Shown here piece after piece: positions 1 through 12,968 of a stretch of DNA of 62,046 bases. A program made the position numbers and the translations under genes. This DNA is from Mycolicibacillus trivialis (GTDB taxonomy: Bacteria; Actinomycetota; Actinomycetes; Mycobacteriales; Mycobacteriaceae), in assembly GCF_002102395.1 (NCBI RefSeq), contig NZ_LQPZ01000038.1:1-62046 (forward strand), read 5' to 3'. A model generated the notes under the pieces. That model made no database searches. It worked only from the letters and a program-made list of their open reading frames with translations, and was not told where the DNA came from. Numbering within the stretch: the stretch's first letter is position 1; each line of letters starts with the position of its first letter.

Positions 1-74
1 GAGTTTGCCCTACAGTGGGCCGCGACCCACCAACCGAAAGTCGCATAGCGGCTGGACCACCAAACGGGTCCCCC

Positions 75-701
75 TCACTGGGCATCTGGATCCAGCAGAC
101 CGAGGGCGCGAAGTTTTGGCACGGCGTGCTCACCGAGTTGCGTAATCGGGGCTGCCGGGATGTGTTGTTCGCCTGCTGCGATGGGCTGGTGGGCCTGCCT
201 GAAGCGATCAACGCGGTCTGGCCGGACGCGATCGTGCAGACCTGCGTGGTGCATCTGCTGCGCTCGGCGATGCGCTACGTCTCCTACACCGACCGCTCCA
301 AGATGGCCGCCTCGATGCGCCCCATCTACACCGCCCCCACCGAGGACGCCGCCGGATTGGCGTTCGAGGCGTTTAAGGCCGAATGGGGCGCCAAATGCCC
401 GGGTGCGGTCGCGGTCTGGGAACGCGCCTGGTCCGACTTCACCCCGTTCCTGGCGTTTCCCGCCGAGATCCGACGGATCATCTACACCACAAACGCTATC
501 GAATCGCTGAACTACCAGCTACGCAAGGTCACCAAAGCCCGCGGCTCATTCCCCTCTGACGCCGCCGCAATGAAACTGCTCTACCTCGCCATCCGCAACA
601 TCAACCAGAAAAGAGGACCAACCGCCGGGACGGGAACCCGAGGATGGACCCAAGCACTCAACGCACTAGCCATCCAATTCCCCGACCGACTACCCCTATA
701 A
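75..701 (+). pseudogene. IS256-family transposase, C-terminal remnant
   Basis: The reading frame has the C-terminal half of a mutator-type (IS256 family) DDE transposase: a GAKFW block, then a CDGL block followed by PEAI, a CVVHLLR segment and, near the end, a YTTNAIESLN block typical of the family. Homology starts abruptly around position 75-81. The codons before that do not look like the family and the N-terminal half, with the first catalytic Asp, is missing from the window. It cannot make an active transposase. The right end of the element lies just downstream (about 702-750) and runs into the truncated transposase on the other strand. Confidence 0.8.
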
Positions 702-751
702 CCCGAACATCAATGGCCGCAACCACTTACACACTTAACTTGACAGGCCCC
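702..751. repeat. Right end of the IS256-family element
   Basis: Between the stop of the IS256-type frame and the point where the neighbouring transposase frame breaks is a stretch ending in acttgacaggcccc. On the minus strand the neighbouring protein keeps its family sequence up to DSLR and then reads four foreign codons (GLSS) made from this end before stopping. The junction is therefore near position 750. The matching left end and target duplication are not visible. Confidence 0.55.
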
Positions 752-1391
752 GCAGCGAGTCCTCGGATTCAGCTTCGAAATACAGGGTGGTCACGTCGTA
801 CAAGATGAGGGACAGCCCACCGCAGTCGGTGGCGTAGGCGAAGCATTTCTCGGCGATGATGTCGCGGTGTCCGCTGGCGTGGATCTTGCGGACATGGCGG
901 TCAATGGTCTTGTAGGACACCAGTTGGGCGCCGAGATCAGCCAACACTCGTGACGCGTCGAGCTTGCTGGTCGGCTCGACGATCCGTGCAATCACCAGAT
1001 CCCGGAACACCGCATCGCCGACCGTATCGAACCCGAGCCAGTCATAGACGTGGCCGAGGATGTCGTAGAGCAGACGCGAGCTGGCCCCGACCGTGCGCCC
1101 CGGCGGCACCACCGGGGCCGCGACCGTCGACTTGGGCTGTTCGGCGATCAACGTCTGCTCACGGAAATCGGCCACATCGGCCATCGATTGGGCACGGGCG
1201 GCCACTTCGAAATCCAGCGCTGCCTGACCGCCGACCACCATTGCCGTGGCCTGCTCCAGCAGAATGCCCAGATCAGCGTCGGTGTGTGCCGACCCCAGAT
1301 GCGCCAGGATCACCACCCGGCCCTGGTCTTTGCGCGCTACCTGCACCGCCACTGCGCCCGAGGCGGTGCGCACCTTCCGCACGTACGCCAC
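735..1391 (-). pseudogene. IS1634-like transposase, truncated N-terminal part
   Basis: The 218-residue product starts with MAYVRKVRT and has the N-terminal region of IS1634/ISAs1-like DDE transposases (IS4 superfamily). It includes a YDVTTLYFEAE motif near residue 205 that normally carries the first catalytic Asp. The full family length is roughly 450-600 residues, so more than half is missing. The frame ends in four codons supplied by the end of the adjacent IS256-type element, so the simplest history is insertion of that element into this one followed by loss of the remainder. Confidence 0.75.
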
Positions 1392-1599
1392 CGCACGAAC
1401 CTACCGGTTTAGTACCCCAAAACACCCACCCACGCGATAGAAACCGCAGGTCAACCAATTATCAAACGGGAAAGTAGGCCGGGGTGTCCAAACTCAGGTG
1501 TGAGTTTCTCCTTAGGCCCTCGGTACTCGACCCCGTATCTTGTTGCCACAGTGGCTGGTAACGCTCAACCGGGCTCGCGGGCGACCGGCCGCGGGGCGA
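1392..1599. other. Intergenic stretch after the IS scar
   Basis: No supportable gene is present in these 208 bases. A small inverted repeat (aaactca at 1490-1496 and tgagttt at 1501-1507) lies in the middle and may be a residual element end or a weak hairpin downstream of serB2. Confidence 0.4.
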
Positions 1600-2868
<1,269 letters not shown>

Positions 2869-4593
2869 TCAGCTGGACGGCAGGGCGGCCGGCTCTTCGG
2901 CGTGCTTGCGGCCGATGTGGGCCTCGGCGCGCATCCGCTCCACCATGTGCGGGTAGTGCAGCTCGAACGCGGGGCGCTCCGAACGGATCCGGGGCAGCTC
3001 GGTGAAGTTGTGCCGCGGCGGCGGGCAGCTGGTGGTCCACTCCAGGGAGTTGCCGTAGCCCCACGGGTCGTCGACGGTGACGACCTCGCCGTAGCGCCAG
3101 CTCTTGAACGCGTTCCAGACGAACACGATCAGCGACACGCCCAGGATGAACGAACCGATGGTGGACACGATGTTCAGCGGCTGGTAGCCGTCGGTGTCCA
3201 GGTAGTCCGCGTAGCGGCGCGGCATGCCCTCGTTGCCCAGCCAGTGCTGCACCAGGAACGTGGTGTGGAAACCGATGAAGGTCAGCCAGAAGTGCACCTT
3301 GCCCAGCCGCTCGTCGAGCAGCCGGCCGGTCATCTTGGGGAACCAGAAGTAGATGCCGGCGAACGTGGCGAACACGATCGTGCCGAACAGCACGTAGTGG
3401 AAGTGCGCCACCAGGAAGTAGGTGTCGGTGACGTGGAAGTCCAGCGGCGGCGCGGCCAGCATGACCCCGGTCAACCCGCCGGCGAGGAAGGTCACCAGGA
3501 ACCCGACCGAGAACAGCATCGGGGTCTCGAAGGTCAACTGCCCCTTCCACATGGTGCCGATCCAGTTGAAGAACTTGATGCCGGTGGGCACCGCGATGGT
3601 GAAGGTCATGAACGAGAAGAACGGCAGCAGCACCGCACCGGTGGCGAACATGTGGTGCGCCCACACCGCGGTGGACAGCGCCGCGATCGCCATCGTGGCG
3701 AAGATCAGCGTGGTGTAACCGAAGATCGGCTTGCGGCTGAACACCGGGATGACCTCACTGACGATCCCGAAGAACGGCAGCGCGATCACATACACCTCGG
3801 GATGGCCGAAGAACCAGAAGAGGTGCTGGTAGAGGATGATGCCGCCGTTGGCCGGGTCGTAGATGTGCCCGCCGAGGTGGCGGTCGTAGGCCAGGCCGAG
3901 CAGCGCGGCGGTCAGCAGCGGGAAGATGATCAGGACCATCAGCGAGGTGACCAGGATGTTCCAGGTGAACACCGGCATCCGGAACATGGTCATGCCCGGG
4001 GCGCGCATGCAGACCACGGTGGTGATCATGTTGACCGCGCCCAGGATGGAGGCCAGACCGGTCACGGCCAGACCCACGATCCAGAAGTCACCGCCGGGGC
4101 CCGGGGAGTGGATCGCGTCGCTGAGCGGCGTGTAGGCGGTCCAGCCGAAGTCGGCGGCGCCGCCGGGGGTGATGAAGCCGGCCAGCGCGATCAGCGACCC
4201 GAACAGGAACAGCCAGTAGGACAGTGCGTTCAGCCGCGGGAACGCCACGTCGGGTGCACCGATCTGCAGCGGAAGCACCAGGTTGGCGAACCCGAACACG
4301 ATCGGCGTCGCGTAGAACAGCAGCATCGCCGTGCCGTGCATGGTGAACAGCTGGTTGAACTGCTCGTTGGACAGGAACTGCAGTCCCGGCGCCGCCAGCT
4401 CGGCGCGGATGAACAGCGCCATCAGCCCGGCCACGCCGAAGAAGAACATGCAGGTGACCACGTACATGATGCCGATCAGCTTGTGATCGGTGGTGGTCAC
4501 CATCTTGTACAGCAGGTCACCCTTGGGGCCCGTGCGCGGTGGGTACGGGCGGTTTGCCTCGAGTTCTCCGCGCGGGGGGGCTTCGGCTGTCAC
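2869..4593 (-). CDS. ctaD: Cytochrome c oxidase subunit I (aa3-type)
   Basis: Catalytic subunit of the terminal oxidase in the membrane. It reduces O2 to water and pumps protons within the bcc-aa3 supercomplex. The 574-residue protein is almost wholly membrane helices and shows the family's copper B site ([11 protein letters not shown], whose His and Tyr are crosslinked in the family), the HH pair in the AHHM segment, and the heme ligands in the HFHYVLFG block. Length matches the mycobacterial protein (573 aa). The start is an ATG-like codon at 4593 preceded by a purine-rich stretch. It is transcribed divergently from fecB and precedes serB2 on the same strand. Confidence 0.96.
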   Translation of the reverse strand: MTAEAPPRGELEANRPYPPRTGPKGDLLYKMVTTTDHKLIGIMYVVTCMFFFGVAGLMALFIRAELAAPGLQFLSNEQFNQLFTMHGTAMLLFYATPIVFGFANLVLPLQIGAPDVAFPRLNALSYWLFLFGSLIALAGFITPGGAADFGWTAYTPLSDAIHSPGPGGDFWIVGLAVTGLASILGAVNMITTVVCMRAPGMTMFRMPVFTWNILVTSLMVLIIFPLLTAALLGLAYDRHLGGHIYDPANGGIILYQHLFWFFGHPEVYVIALPFFGIVSEVIPVFSRKPIFGYTTLIFATMAIAALSTAVWAHHMFATGAVLLPFFSFMTFTIAVPTGIKFFNWIGTMWKGQLTFETPMLFSVGFLVTFLAGGLTGVMLAAPPLDFHVTDTYFLVAHFHYVLFGTIVFATFAGIYFWFPKMTGRLLDERLGKVHFWLTFIGFHTTFLVQHWLGNEGMPRRYADYLDTDGYQPLNIVSTIGSFILGVSLIVFVWNAFKSWRYGEVVTVDDPWGYGNSLEWTTSCPPPRHNFTELPRIRSERPAFELHYPHMVERMRAEAHIGRKHAEEPAALPSS

Positions 4594-4783
4594 GGGTCCT
4601 CCAAATATCAGTCCGGCGTCCCTGGGGCACAGTCAGCGGTCGTGAGGGATCACTAGTACAGATCGTAGCGTCCGCAGCGAGCCGTGTTGGCCCCGGACCC
4701 ACCTCTGTCGCACCGATGTCCTACGAACTGTCGTAATCGTGCCGCGCCCAATCTTGCGCCACCCGGGTGTTACCGTCAACCGC

Positions 4784-5860
4784 GTGTTCAGGGGTGGTGC
4801 GCGACCGCGCCGCGGGTTCCGCGCCGTCGTGGCGCTGGCTGGCCTCGGGTTGGCCGCGACCGGTGGGTGCGCCACCGACACCACCGGCGGGTCCGCCCCG
4901 TCGACGTCGGTGATCACCAGCACCACGATGATCGCCGGTGCCGGGGTGCTCGGGAATCAGCGTCGCCCCGACGAGTCGTGTGCCGCCGAACCGGCCCCCG
5001 CCGAGGGCGGGCCACACCGGGTCGACAACGCCGAGGGCGTCGCCCCGCCGACCGTGGAGGTCCCGGCCGACCCGCAGCGCATCGTGGTTCTGGCCGTCGA
5101 CCAACTCGACGCGTTGTGCGCCCTGGGCCTGCAGTCGCGGATCGTGGCCGCCGCCGCACAGCCCTCCTACCTGGGCACCGTCATCCACGACCTGCCCACG
5201 GTGGGCTCGCCCGACGCACCCGACCTCGCCGCGATCCGCGGCGCCGAGCCGGATCTGATCCTCGGTTCGGTGGCCGCGAGCGCCGATCTGTACCCGCAGC
5301 TGGCCGAGATCGCGCCGACGGTGTTCACCACCGCGGCCGGCGCCCGCTGGCAAGGTGAGTTGCGCACCGTGGCGGCGGCGACCGGGCGGGCCGGGGCCGC
5401 CGACGGGCTGCTCGACGGTTTCGCCGAGGCGGCCCGCCAGCTCGCCGCCAAGGCCGACACCGCGCACTACCAGGCCTCGATCGTGCAGTTCACCGACGAC
5501 GGCGTGCGCATCTTCGGCGCGGTGAACTTCCCGGGCAGTGTGCTCAAGGAGGCGGGGCTGGATCGCCCGCCGGCCCAGCGGTTCACCGACCGCCCGTTCA
5601 TCGAGGTCGACACCGCCGACCTCGACGGCGCCGACTTCTCCGCCGCCGACGCCGACATCGTCTACGTGTCGTTCGCGACCGCCACCGCCCGGGAGCGGGC
5701 GCCGCGGATCTTCGACAGCGACGCGTGGCGCGCCCTGTCGGCCAACGCCGACAACCGGGTCTTCGTGGTCAACAACGAGGTGTGGCAGGCGGGCCAGAAC
5801 CTGGTAGCCGCCCGCGGCATCCTCGACGATCTGCAGTGGGTCAACGCCCCGATCAACTGA
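4784..5860 (+). CDS. fecB: FecB-like iron-siderophore-binding lipoprotein
   Basis: Periplasmic-type substrate-binding protein (TroA/FepB fold) tied to Fe(III)-siderophore handling in mycobacteria. From the GTG at 4784 the protein has a basic N-terminus, a hydrophobic helix and a lipobox ending TGGC with the lipidated Cys at residue 29. The RIVVL and SFATATA regions and the C-terminal NRVFVVN and WVNAPIN blocks match the M. tuberculosis FecB protein (Rv3044) closely. An upstream GTG at 4739 would add 15 residues before the signal peptide and is less likely. It is divergent from ctaD, and its 3' end overlaps the converging DUF4139 gene by 8 bp. Confidence 0.9.
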   Translation: MFRGGARPRRGFRAVVALAGLGLAATGGCATDTTGGSAPSTSVITSTTMIAGAGVLGNQRRPDESCAAEPAPAEGGPHRVDNAEGVAPPTVEVPADPQRIVVLAVDQLDALCALGLQSRIVAAAAQPSYLGTVIHDLPTVGSPDAPDLAAIRGAEPDLILGSVAASADLYPQLAEIAPTVFTTAAGARWQGELRTVAAATGRAGAADGLLDGFAEAARQLAAKADTAHYQASIVQFTDDGVRIFGAVNFPGSVLKEAGLDRPPAQRFTDRPFIEVDTADLDGADFSAADADIVYVSFATATARERAPRIFDSDAWRALSANADNRVFVVNNEVWQAGQNLVAARGILDDLQWVNAPIN

Positions 5861-7706
5861 GCAGCCGCTGCAACTGCGCGGCCGCCGCTTCCCGCGCGGC
5901 CGCCGCCTCCGCACCCAGCCGGCGGATCTCGGCGTCCAGCACCGCCACCTGGTCCTGCAGCTCTCCCAGCGCGCCGACCTGGCGGGCCCGCAGCCGGCCC
6001 TCGTCCCCGTCGGTGCGCAGCACCTGCAGTTGCTCGGTGATGCGGCTCGCCGCGGCGTGCAGATCGGTCCGCTCGGCGTCGAGCCGGTCGCGCTGGGCGT
6101 CCAGGGCGTCGGCGCGCTGCTGCTCGGCGAGCACCCCGGACAGCTCCCCGATGGTCGCCGCGTCCAGCGCGCGCCCGGCCAGCCAGGCGTCGAGGTGGGC
6201 CGGGGAGAGTTCGCCGTAGCCGATGTCGCGGTAGACCGGCCAGGTCTCCAGCACGGTGGCGCCCACGGTGCGGTGACCGGCGACGGTGACCGCGAACCGG
6301 TGGAAGTCCGGGTCGCCGTCGTCGAGCAGGGCCGCCGTGTCGTCGCCGGTGATGTGGTGGCCGGCCCGGCGCGGCAGCTCGACGATCACCTCCACCTCAT
6401 CGGGGTGGTCGTTGCGCAGCCGCAGCGCGTGGCGCTGCTCGACGCGTTGTTCCTCGATCGCGGCGGTGTCGGCCAGGCGCACCCCGACGGTGACCGTGGC
6501 GGTGGCGACGGTGCCGGTGCAGTGCACGGCCAGGTCTTTGGCGAAACTCAGCCGGGTCCGCGCGCCGCGGGCGGTGAAGCCCAGCATCGCCTCGCCGGCG
6601 TAGCCGCCGTGCTCGTAGATCACCGCCGGGCCTTCCTCGAGCACCAGATCGGTGTCGTTGACGAAGGCGATCGCGATCTGCGGGGCGGGCGCGGAACCGA
6701 CCTGCCACACCAACTCCCGGCGCACCTGCCCGACCGGGGCGACCGCCAGCGGCACCATCGTGGCGCTGCCCCGCGCCAGCGTGACCGGGGTGGTGAGCCG
6801 GTATTCGAAGTATTCGCCGCTGTCGGCGGCGTCGACCTCCTCGGCCGCCTCGCCGTAGGAGTCGGCGAAGTCGGGGACCCCGGACAGGACGGTCGCGGCC
6901 GCACGGGGCGCGCCGCGCATCATCTGTTCTTCGACGACGCGCTGGCGCTCCTCGGCCACGGTGCGCCGCACCTGCCGCGGGTGGTACAGGTCGATGTCGA
7001 AGGAGTGCGGCTGGCCGGTGGTCAGCGTGACGGTGATGTCGGTCAGGTCCTCATCGACCGGGTTGTGCAGGATCCCCATCGCCGCCAGGGTGGCCCGCTC
7101 CCCGTCGCGGATCAGCCGGTAGGACACCCGCCACATCGGTGCGGCGACCAGGTAGGACAGCTCGACCTCGGCGGCGCGGCCGCGCAGGTCCACCCCGATC
7201 GCGCAGTGCGGTCCCGCGGTCGCCGCCTTCGCGCGGTCGAGCAGCCGGACCAGTTCCTCGCGCGCGCCGGTGTCGAGCACGGTGAGCCGCCCGACGGCGG
7301 CCAGCTCGACGATCTGCACCCGGCCCGCCCCGGTTCGCAGCAGCAGGGCGCGCTCCCCCGCCCCGGGCTCATCGACCCCGATCACCTCACCGCGATACGT
7401 CGCCTCGGCCTGCTGCACCTCGACGCTGCGGCCGCGCAGCCCGTCGAGCAGGTCGCGCAACGCGGTGGTGGAGTAGGGCGCCAGCGGGTATCCGTCCGGG
7501 TCGTGCGGCGGGTCCACCGGGGTGTCGAAGGTGATCGCGCCGACCGCCGCGTCGGCGCCGGAGACCACCAGCGACTTGAGGACGTCGGGCATGTCGTCGC
7601 GGCGCACGGTCAGGGTGACCGCGCCGTCGGCGGGTCCGCGGTGGACCACGAAGGCCACGCCGTGTTTGTACAGGACCAGATGCGTCACCGGCGGGCATGC
7701 GGACAT
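5853..7706 (-). CDS. DUF4139 domain protein with C-terminal coiled coil
   Basis: A 617-residue protein of the DUF4140/DUF4139 type. The N-terminal 110 residues form the first domain, the middle (about 180-480) carries the DUF4139 region with its LSYLVAAPMWRVSYRL block, and the last 100 residues are rich in Ala, Glu, Gln and Leu in heptad-like order and should form a coiled coil. No signal peptide or membrane helix is seen, so it is probably cytoplasmic. Homologues elsewhere are called mucoidy inhibitor-like proteins; the molecular role is unknown. It converges on fecB with an 8-bp overlap. Confidence 0.75.
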   Translation of the reverse strand: MSACPPVTHLVLYKHGVAFVVHRGPADGAVTLTVRRDDMPDVLKSLVVSGADAAVGAITFDTPVDPPHDPDGYPLAPYSTTALRDLLDGLRGRSVEVQQAEATYRGEVIGVDEPGAGERALLLRTGAGRVQIVELAAVGRLTVLDTGAREELVRLLDRAKAATAGPHCAIGVDLRGRAAEVELSYLVAAPMWRVSYRLIRDGERATLAAMGILHNPVDEDLTDITVTLTTGQPHSFDIDLYHPRQVRRTVAEERQRVVEEQMMRGAPRAAATVLSGVPDFADSYGEAAEEVDAADSGEYFEYRLTTPVTLARGSATMVPLAVAPVGQVRRELVWQVGSAPAPQIAIAFVNDTDLVLEEGPAVIYEHGGYAGEAMLGFTARGARTRLSFAKDLAVHCTGTVATATVTVGVRLADTAAIEEQRVEQRHALRLRNDHPDEVEVIVELPRRAGHHITGDDTAALLDDGDPDFHRFAVTVAGHRTVGATVLETWPVYRDIGYGELSPAHLDAWLAGRALDAATIGELSGVLAEQQRADALDAQRDRLDAERTDLHAAASRITEQLQVLRTDGDEGRLRARQVGALGELQDQVAVLDAEIRRLGAEAAAAREAAAAQLQRLLS

Positions 7707-7976
7707 GGCCCGACGATAGCCGCGTCCCCCGACCTCGGCGTGGCGGAGATCACCTTCACGCGCTGCCGGTGGGCGGGCGCGGCTTTCACCACGGCGTTGT
7801 GGCCCCTACCGTGGGATGAGGGCACCCGGCCACCCGATCGGGCGGGCGCACCGACAATTTAACTTCGCTAAGCTATACAACTAGGGTGCCGGCCGGGCCA
7901 AGCGCCGCGGCTGCGCCGTTGGTAGCCGGATTGCACGAACGAATCGCACAACGAGAGATCTACGAGGGATAGCCAG
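7707..7976. promoter_or_regulatory. Intergenic region with the likely adhC promoter
   Basis: A 270-bp gap between divergent genes. Most of it is GC-rich and shows no coding signal. An AT-rich island at about 7855-7885 contains ttaactt and, about 17 bp on, tatacaact. This could be the -35/-10 region of adhC. Confidence 0.35.
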
Positions 7977-9026
7977 ATGAGCACGACCGTTTCCGCTTAC
8001 GCCGCCACGTCGGCGACCGCACCGCTGACCAAGACCACGATCACCCGCCGCGACCCTGGGCCGCACGACGTGGCCATCGACATCAAGTTCGCCGGGATCT
8101 GCCACTCCGACATCCACACCGTCAAGGCCGAGTGGGGCCAGCCGAACTACCCGGTGGTGCCCGGCCACGAGATCGCCGGGGTGGTCAGCGCGGTCGGCGC
8201 CGAGGTCACCAAGTACCGGGTCGGCGACCGGGTCGGGGTCGGCTGCTTCGTCGACTCCTGCCGCGAATGCCCGAGCTGTCGGGCCGGGCTGGAGCAGTAC
8301 TGCACCGGCGGCGGCATGGTCGGCACCTACAACTCGGTGAACCGCCGCTTCGACGAGCCGACCCAGGGCGGCTACAGCCAGGCCATCGTCGTCGACGAGA
8401 ACTACGTGCTGCGCATCCCGGACGCCATCCCGCTGGATGCCGCCGCTCCCCTGTTGTGTGCCGGGATCACGCTGTTCTCCCCGCTGCGGCACTGGAAGGT
8501 CGGCGCCGGCTCGCAGATCGCGGTGGTCGGTCTGGGCGGGCTGGGCCACATGGGCGTCAAGCTCGGTGCGGCGATGGGCGCCGAGGTCACCGTGCTGTCC
8601 CAGTCGCTGAAGAAGATGGAGGACGGACTGCGCCTCGGCGCGAGCCACTACTACGCGACCAGCGACAAGCAGACCTTCAAGACGCTGCGTAACAGCTTCG
8701 ACGTCATCCTCAACACCGTCTCGGCGAACCTGGACCTGGGCGCCTACCTGAACATGCTCAAGGTCGACGGCACCCTGGTGGAGCTGGGCATGCCCGAACA
8801 CGACATGGCGGTGCCGCCGTTCCCGCTGGCCGGGATGCGCCGCAGCCTGTCCGGTTCGATGATCGGCGGGATCGCCGAGACCCAGGAGATGCTGGACTTC
8901 TGCGCCGAGCACGACGTGCGGCCGGAGATCGAGCTGATCGACGCCGACTACGTCAACACCGCCTATGAGCGGGTGCTGGGCTCCGACGTGCGCTACCGGT
9001 TCGTCATCGACACGGCGACGATCTGA
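7977..9026 (+). CDS. adhC: NADP-dependent zinc alcohol dehydrogenase AdhC
   Basis: Medium-chain zinc dehydrogenase that interconverts alcohols and aldehydes with NADP(H). The 349-residue protein has the catalytic zinc ligands in GICHSDIHT (about residue 41) and VPGHEIAG, the four structural-zinc cysteines in the block running from DSCRECPSC to YC, and the nucleotide-binding glycines in [11 protein letters not shown]. It matches the cinnamyl-alcohol-dehydrogenase-like AdhC of mycobacteria (Rv3045) in length and position next to fecB. The start is the ATG at 7977. Its stop overlaps the end of the converging NarK-type gene by 23 bp. Confidence 0.93.
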   Translation: MSTTVSAYAATSATAPLTKTTITRRDPGPHDVAIDIKFAGICHSDIHTVKAEWGQPNYPVVPGHEIAGVVSAVGAEVTKYRVGDRVGVGCFVDSCRECPSCRAGLEQYCTGGGMVGTYNSVNRRFDEPTQGGYSQAIVVDENYVLRIPDAIPLDAAAPLLCAGITLFSPLRHWKVGAGSQIAVVGLGGLGHMGVKLGAAMGAEVTVLSQSLKKMEDGLRLGASHYYATSDKQTFKTLRNSFDVILNTVSANLDLGAYLNMLKVDGTLVELGMPEHDMAVPPFPLAGMRRSLSGSMIGGIAETQEMLDFCAEHDVRPEIELIDADYVNTAYERVLGSDVRYRFVIDTATI

Positions 9027-10233
9027 CCGGCAGCCGGGCGGGCATCCGCACCGCGGTGTAGCCGAGCGCGAGCACCGCGGTCACCACCAGCAGCACCAGC
9101 CCGATCGTGTAGTCGTTGTGCACCGGGTCGTAGGTGGCGCCCATCACCAGCGGCGGGAAGAAGCCACCCAATCCGCCTGCGGCCGCGACGATCCCACTGA
9201 CCGTGCCGACCGAGCCGGGTTGGGCCCGCCGGGTCACCCAGGCGAACACGCCGCCGGTGCCCACCCCGAGCGCGACGGCCAGCGCGATGAACGTCGCCGC
9301 CGACCACACGTCGGCCGGCGGCTGGAACACCGCCACCGCCGACAGCGCCACGACACCGGTCAGCGAGGCCAGCACCACGTATTTGGGTGCGATCCGGTCG
9401 GCGAGCATGCCGCCGACCGGCCGGGCGAGTACGGCGGCCAGCGCGAACGCGGCGGTGCGGGTGCCCGCTTCCACCGGCGAGAAGCCGTAGATCGTCTTGA
9501 TGTAGGTGGGCAGGTAGTTGCTGAACGCGACGAACCCGCCGAACACCACCGCGTAGAGCAGCGACATCTCCCAGGTGATCGGCAACCGCAGGGCCGCACG
9601 GATCTTCGGCACCAACCGATCGGTGTTGGGAACGAACACCGGGCCGGGGTGCATCGCCACCGCACAGACCGCGGCGGTCACCAGCAGTGCGGCGGCGACC
9701 AACAGGTGGGTGGGCATCAGCCCGAACCAGCGCACGAACCGCGGGGTGTAGTACGCCGAGAGTGCGGTGCCGACCATGCCCATGCCGAAAACGCCGGTGG
9801 CGAACCCGCGGCGGGACGGCTCATACCAGTTGTTGGCGAACGGGATTCCGATCGCGAACACCGATCCCGCGATCCCGAGGAAGAACGCCGCCGCCAGCAG
9901 CAGCGGGTAGGACTCGCACGTCTCGGCGGCGCCGACCGCGATCACCGGGGGGACCGAAGCAACCGAGACGACGACGAACATGATGCGTCCGCCGAACCGG
10001 TCGGTCAGCGGTCCGGTCACCATCCGCCCGAGCGCGCCGACCAGCACCGGGGTGGCGACCACCAGGGCCTCCTGGTTGCCGGTCAGCGACATCAACGTCG
10101 CCTCGCGGGTCCCCAACGGGCCGATCAGGTTCCACGCCCAGAAGTTGACCAGCGACGCCCAGGTGGCCAGTGCGAGTTGCACTCCGGGGCGCGCCCGCAG
10201 GGTTGCTGCGGGGGTCGCCACCGGTCCGGTCAC
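9004..10233 (-). CDS. NarK/NasA-type nitrate/nitrite MFS transporter
   Basis: A 409-residue major facilitator protein with about twelve hydrophobic segments. The first helix begins [17 protein letters not shown], the conserved loop between helices 2 and 3 is [10 protein letters not shown], and the [16 protein letters not shown] block is typical of nitrate/nitrite porters, as are the paired Gly-rich helices. It probably moves nitrate or nitrite across the inner membrane. The start is a GTG at 10233, 25 bp after the nrdF stop on the same strand, so read-through from nrdF is likely. No nitrate reductase gene is in the window. Confidence 0.8.
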   Translation of the reverse strand: MTGPVATPAATLRARPGVQLALATWASLVNFWAWNLIGPLGTREATLMSLTGNQEALVVATPVLVGALGRMVTGPLTDRFGGRIMFVVVSVASVPPVIAVGAAETCESYPLLLAAAFFLGIAGSVFAIGIPFANNWYEPSRRGFATGVFGMGMVGTALSAYYTPRFVRWFGLMPTHLLVAAALLVTAAVCAVAMHPGPVFVPNTDRLVPKIRAALRLPITWEMSLLYAVVFGGFVAFSNYLPTYIKTIYGFSPVEAGTRTAAFALAAVLARPVGGMLADRIAPKYVVLASLTGVVALSAVAVFQPPADVWSAATFIALAVALGVGTGGVFAWVTRRAQPGSVGTVSGIVAAAGGLGGFFPPLVMGATYDPVHNDYTIGLVLLVVTAVLALGYTAVRMPARLPVRSSPCR

Positions 10234-10258
10234 GAGCCGTCGCGCAGGAGAAGCGGCC

Positions 10259-11332
<1,074 letters not shown>

Positions 11333-12874
11333 TCAGCGACCCGGTCCGGCCGCCGGGGCGACCCCGAGGAACCGGTACTCGGCGGGGCGCAACCGGCGGG
11401 TGGCGTTGCGGTACTGCCAGGTGAACCCGCCCCACAGCACCGGGTTCTTGCCGTGTTCGTCGAGGTACCAGCTCGAGCACCCGCCGGTGTTCCACACCGA
11501 GCGGGCCAGCCGGCGCTGCAGGTCGGCGTTGAACCGGTCCTGGGCGGAGCGGATCGGGGTCAGCGCCTGCGCGCCGGCCTTCTCGGCGGCGGCGATCGCC
11601 TGGTCGACGTAGTGGACCTGGGATTCGATCATGTACACCATCGAGTTGTGGCCCAGCCCGGTGTTGGGGCCCAGCAGGAAGAACAGGTTGGGCATCCCGG
11701 CCACGGTGACCCCGCGGTGGGCGGCCATGCCCTCGGTGTTCCACCGGTCGACCAGGCTCTCGCCGTCGCTGCCCTTGATGTCGACGTAGGTGTAGGAGTC
11801 GCTGACGTGGAAGCCGGTGGCGAAGACGACGACGTCGACGTGGCGTTCGGTGCCGTCGGCGGTGACGATGCCGTCGGCGGTGAACCGGTCGATGCCCTCG
11901 GTGATCAGCTCGGTCTTCGGGTCGCCGACCGCAGGATAGTAGGTCGAGGAGTTCAGGATGCGTTTGCAGCCCAGCCGGTAGTGCGGGGTCAGCTTGCGCC
12001 GTAACACCCGATCCTTGACGCCGCGGCGGATGTTCCAGCGGCCCAACACTTCCCCGATGCGCAGCAGCCCGGGCCAGCGGGTCATGCCGACGGCCACCGC
12101 CTCTTGCAGCCCGTAGATCGCAGTGCGCAGCGCCAGCCGGGCGCCGGGAACGACGGTCAGGACCCGGCGCAGCCGTTCGGGGATCGCTTCGTTGGTGCGC
12201 GGGATCACCCAGGCCGGGGTGCGCTGGTAGAGCTGCAGACCGCCGACCCGGTCGACGATCTCCGGCACGATCTGGATCGCGCTGGCGCCGGTGCCGATCA
12301 CCGCGACCCGCTTGCCGGTCAACTCGACGCTGTCGTCCCACTGCGCGGAGTGGAACGCCGCACCGCCGGCGGACCGGAAATCCTCAAGGCCGGCGAAGTC
12401 CGGCACCGACGGGATGTGCAGTGCGCCGGCCGCCGAGATCAGGAAGCGGGCGACGAATTCCCTTCCGTCGGTGGTGAAGACATGCCAGCGGTATTCGTCG
12501 TCGTCCCAGTGGGCGCGGTCGACGAGCGCGCCGAACACCATGTAGCGGCGCAGGCCGTACTTGTCGGCGACGCCGTTGAGATAGTCGAAGATCTCGCCCT
12601 GGTAGGAGAACAGATACTCCCAGTCCGGCTTGGGTTCGAAGGAGTAGGAGTACAGGTGCGAGGGGATGTCGCAGGCGCACCCCGGGTAGGTGTTGTCCCG
12701 CCAGGTGCCGCCGAGGTCGTCGGCCTTCTCCAGCATCAGGAAGTCGATGCCGCGGCGCTGGAGGGCGATGCCCATGGCCAGCCCGGAGAAGCCGGTGCCG
12801 ATGATCAGCGCGCCGGTCCGCACCACCGGCCGGTCGGTCGCGGCGGGCCCGGTGGGTTGCTCGGTGACGGTCAT
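11333..12874 (-). CDS. Flavin-containing (Baeyer-Villiger-type) monooxygenase
   Basis: A 513-residue FAD/NADPH monooxygenase. It has an N-terminal FAD-binding GTGFSG motif (about residue 26), a GAAFHSAQWD stretch near 175 that fits the G-x3-H-x3-W part of the Baeyer-Villiger fingerprint, and a second Rossmann motif GTGASA near 195 for NADPH. Such enzymes insert oxygen into ketones or hydroxylate lipophilic substrates; the substrate is unknown here. It is the counterpart of Rv3049c by position, between nrdF and a TetR gene on the same strand. The TetR protein is the obvious candidate regulator. Confidence 0.87.
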   Translation of the reverse strand: MTVTEQPTGPAATDRPVVRTGALIIGTGFSGLAMGIALQRRGIDFLMLEKADDLGGTWRDNTYPGCACDIPSHLYSYSFEPKPDWEYLFSYQGEIFDYLNGVADKYGLRRYMVFGALVDRAHWDDDEYRWHVFTTDGREFVARFLISAAGALHIPSVPDFAGLEDFRSAGGAAFHSAQWDDSVELTGKRVAVIGTGASAIQIVPEIVDRVGGLQLYQRTPAWVIPRTNEAIPERLRRVLTVVPGARLALRTAIYGLQEAVAVGMTRWPGLLRIGEVLGRWNIRRGVKDRVLRRKLTPHYRLGCKRILNSSTYYPAVGDPKTELITEGIDRFTADGIVTADGTERHVDVVVFATGFHVSDSYTYVDIKGSDGESLVDRWNTEGMAAHRGVTVAGMPNLFFLLGPNTGLGHNSMVYMIESQVHYVDQAIAAAEKAGAQALTPIRSAQDRFNADLQRRLARSVWNTGGCSSWYLDEHGKNPVLWGGFTWQYRNATRRLRPAEYRFLGVAPAAGPGR

Positions 12875-12968
12875 GACGCACCCCTTCCTGGGACCTGCGG
12901 TACCGGATACTTCCCAGTGTGGCCGCGCCCGCCGCCGGCTGTCAACGGTGGCCGGCCCGCCCGGGGCG

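Noticed and set aside
75..701. Active IS256 transposase
   Set aside because: The N-terminal half with the first catalytic Asp is missing and homology starts abruptly.
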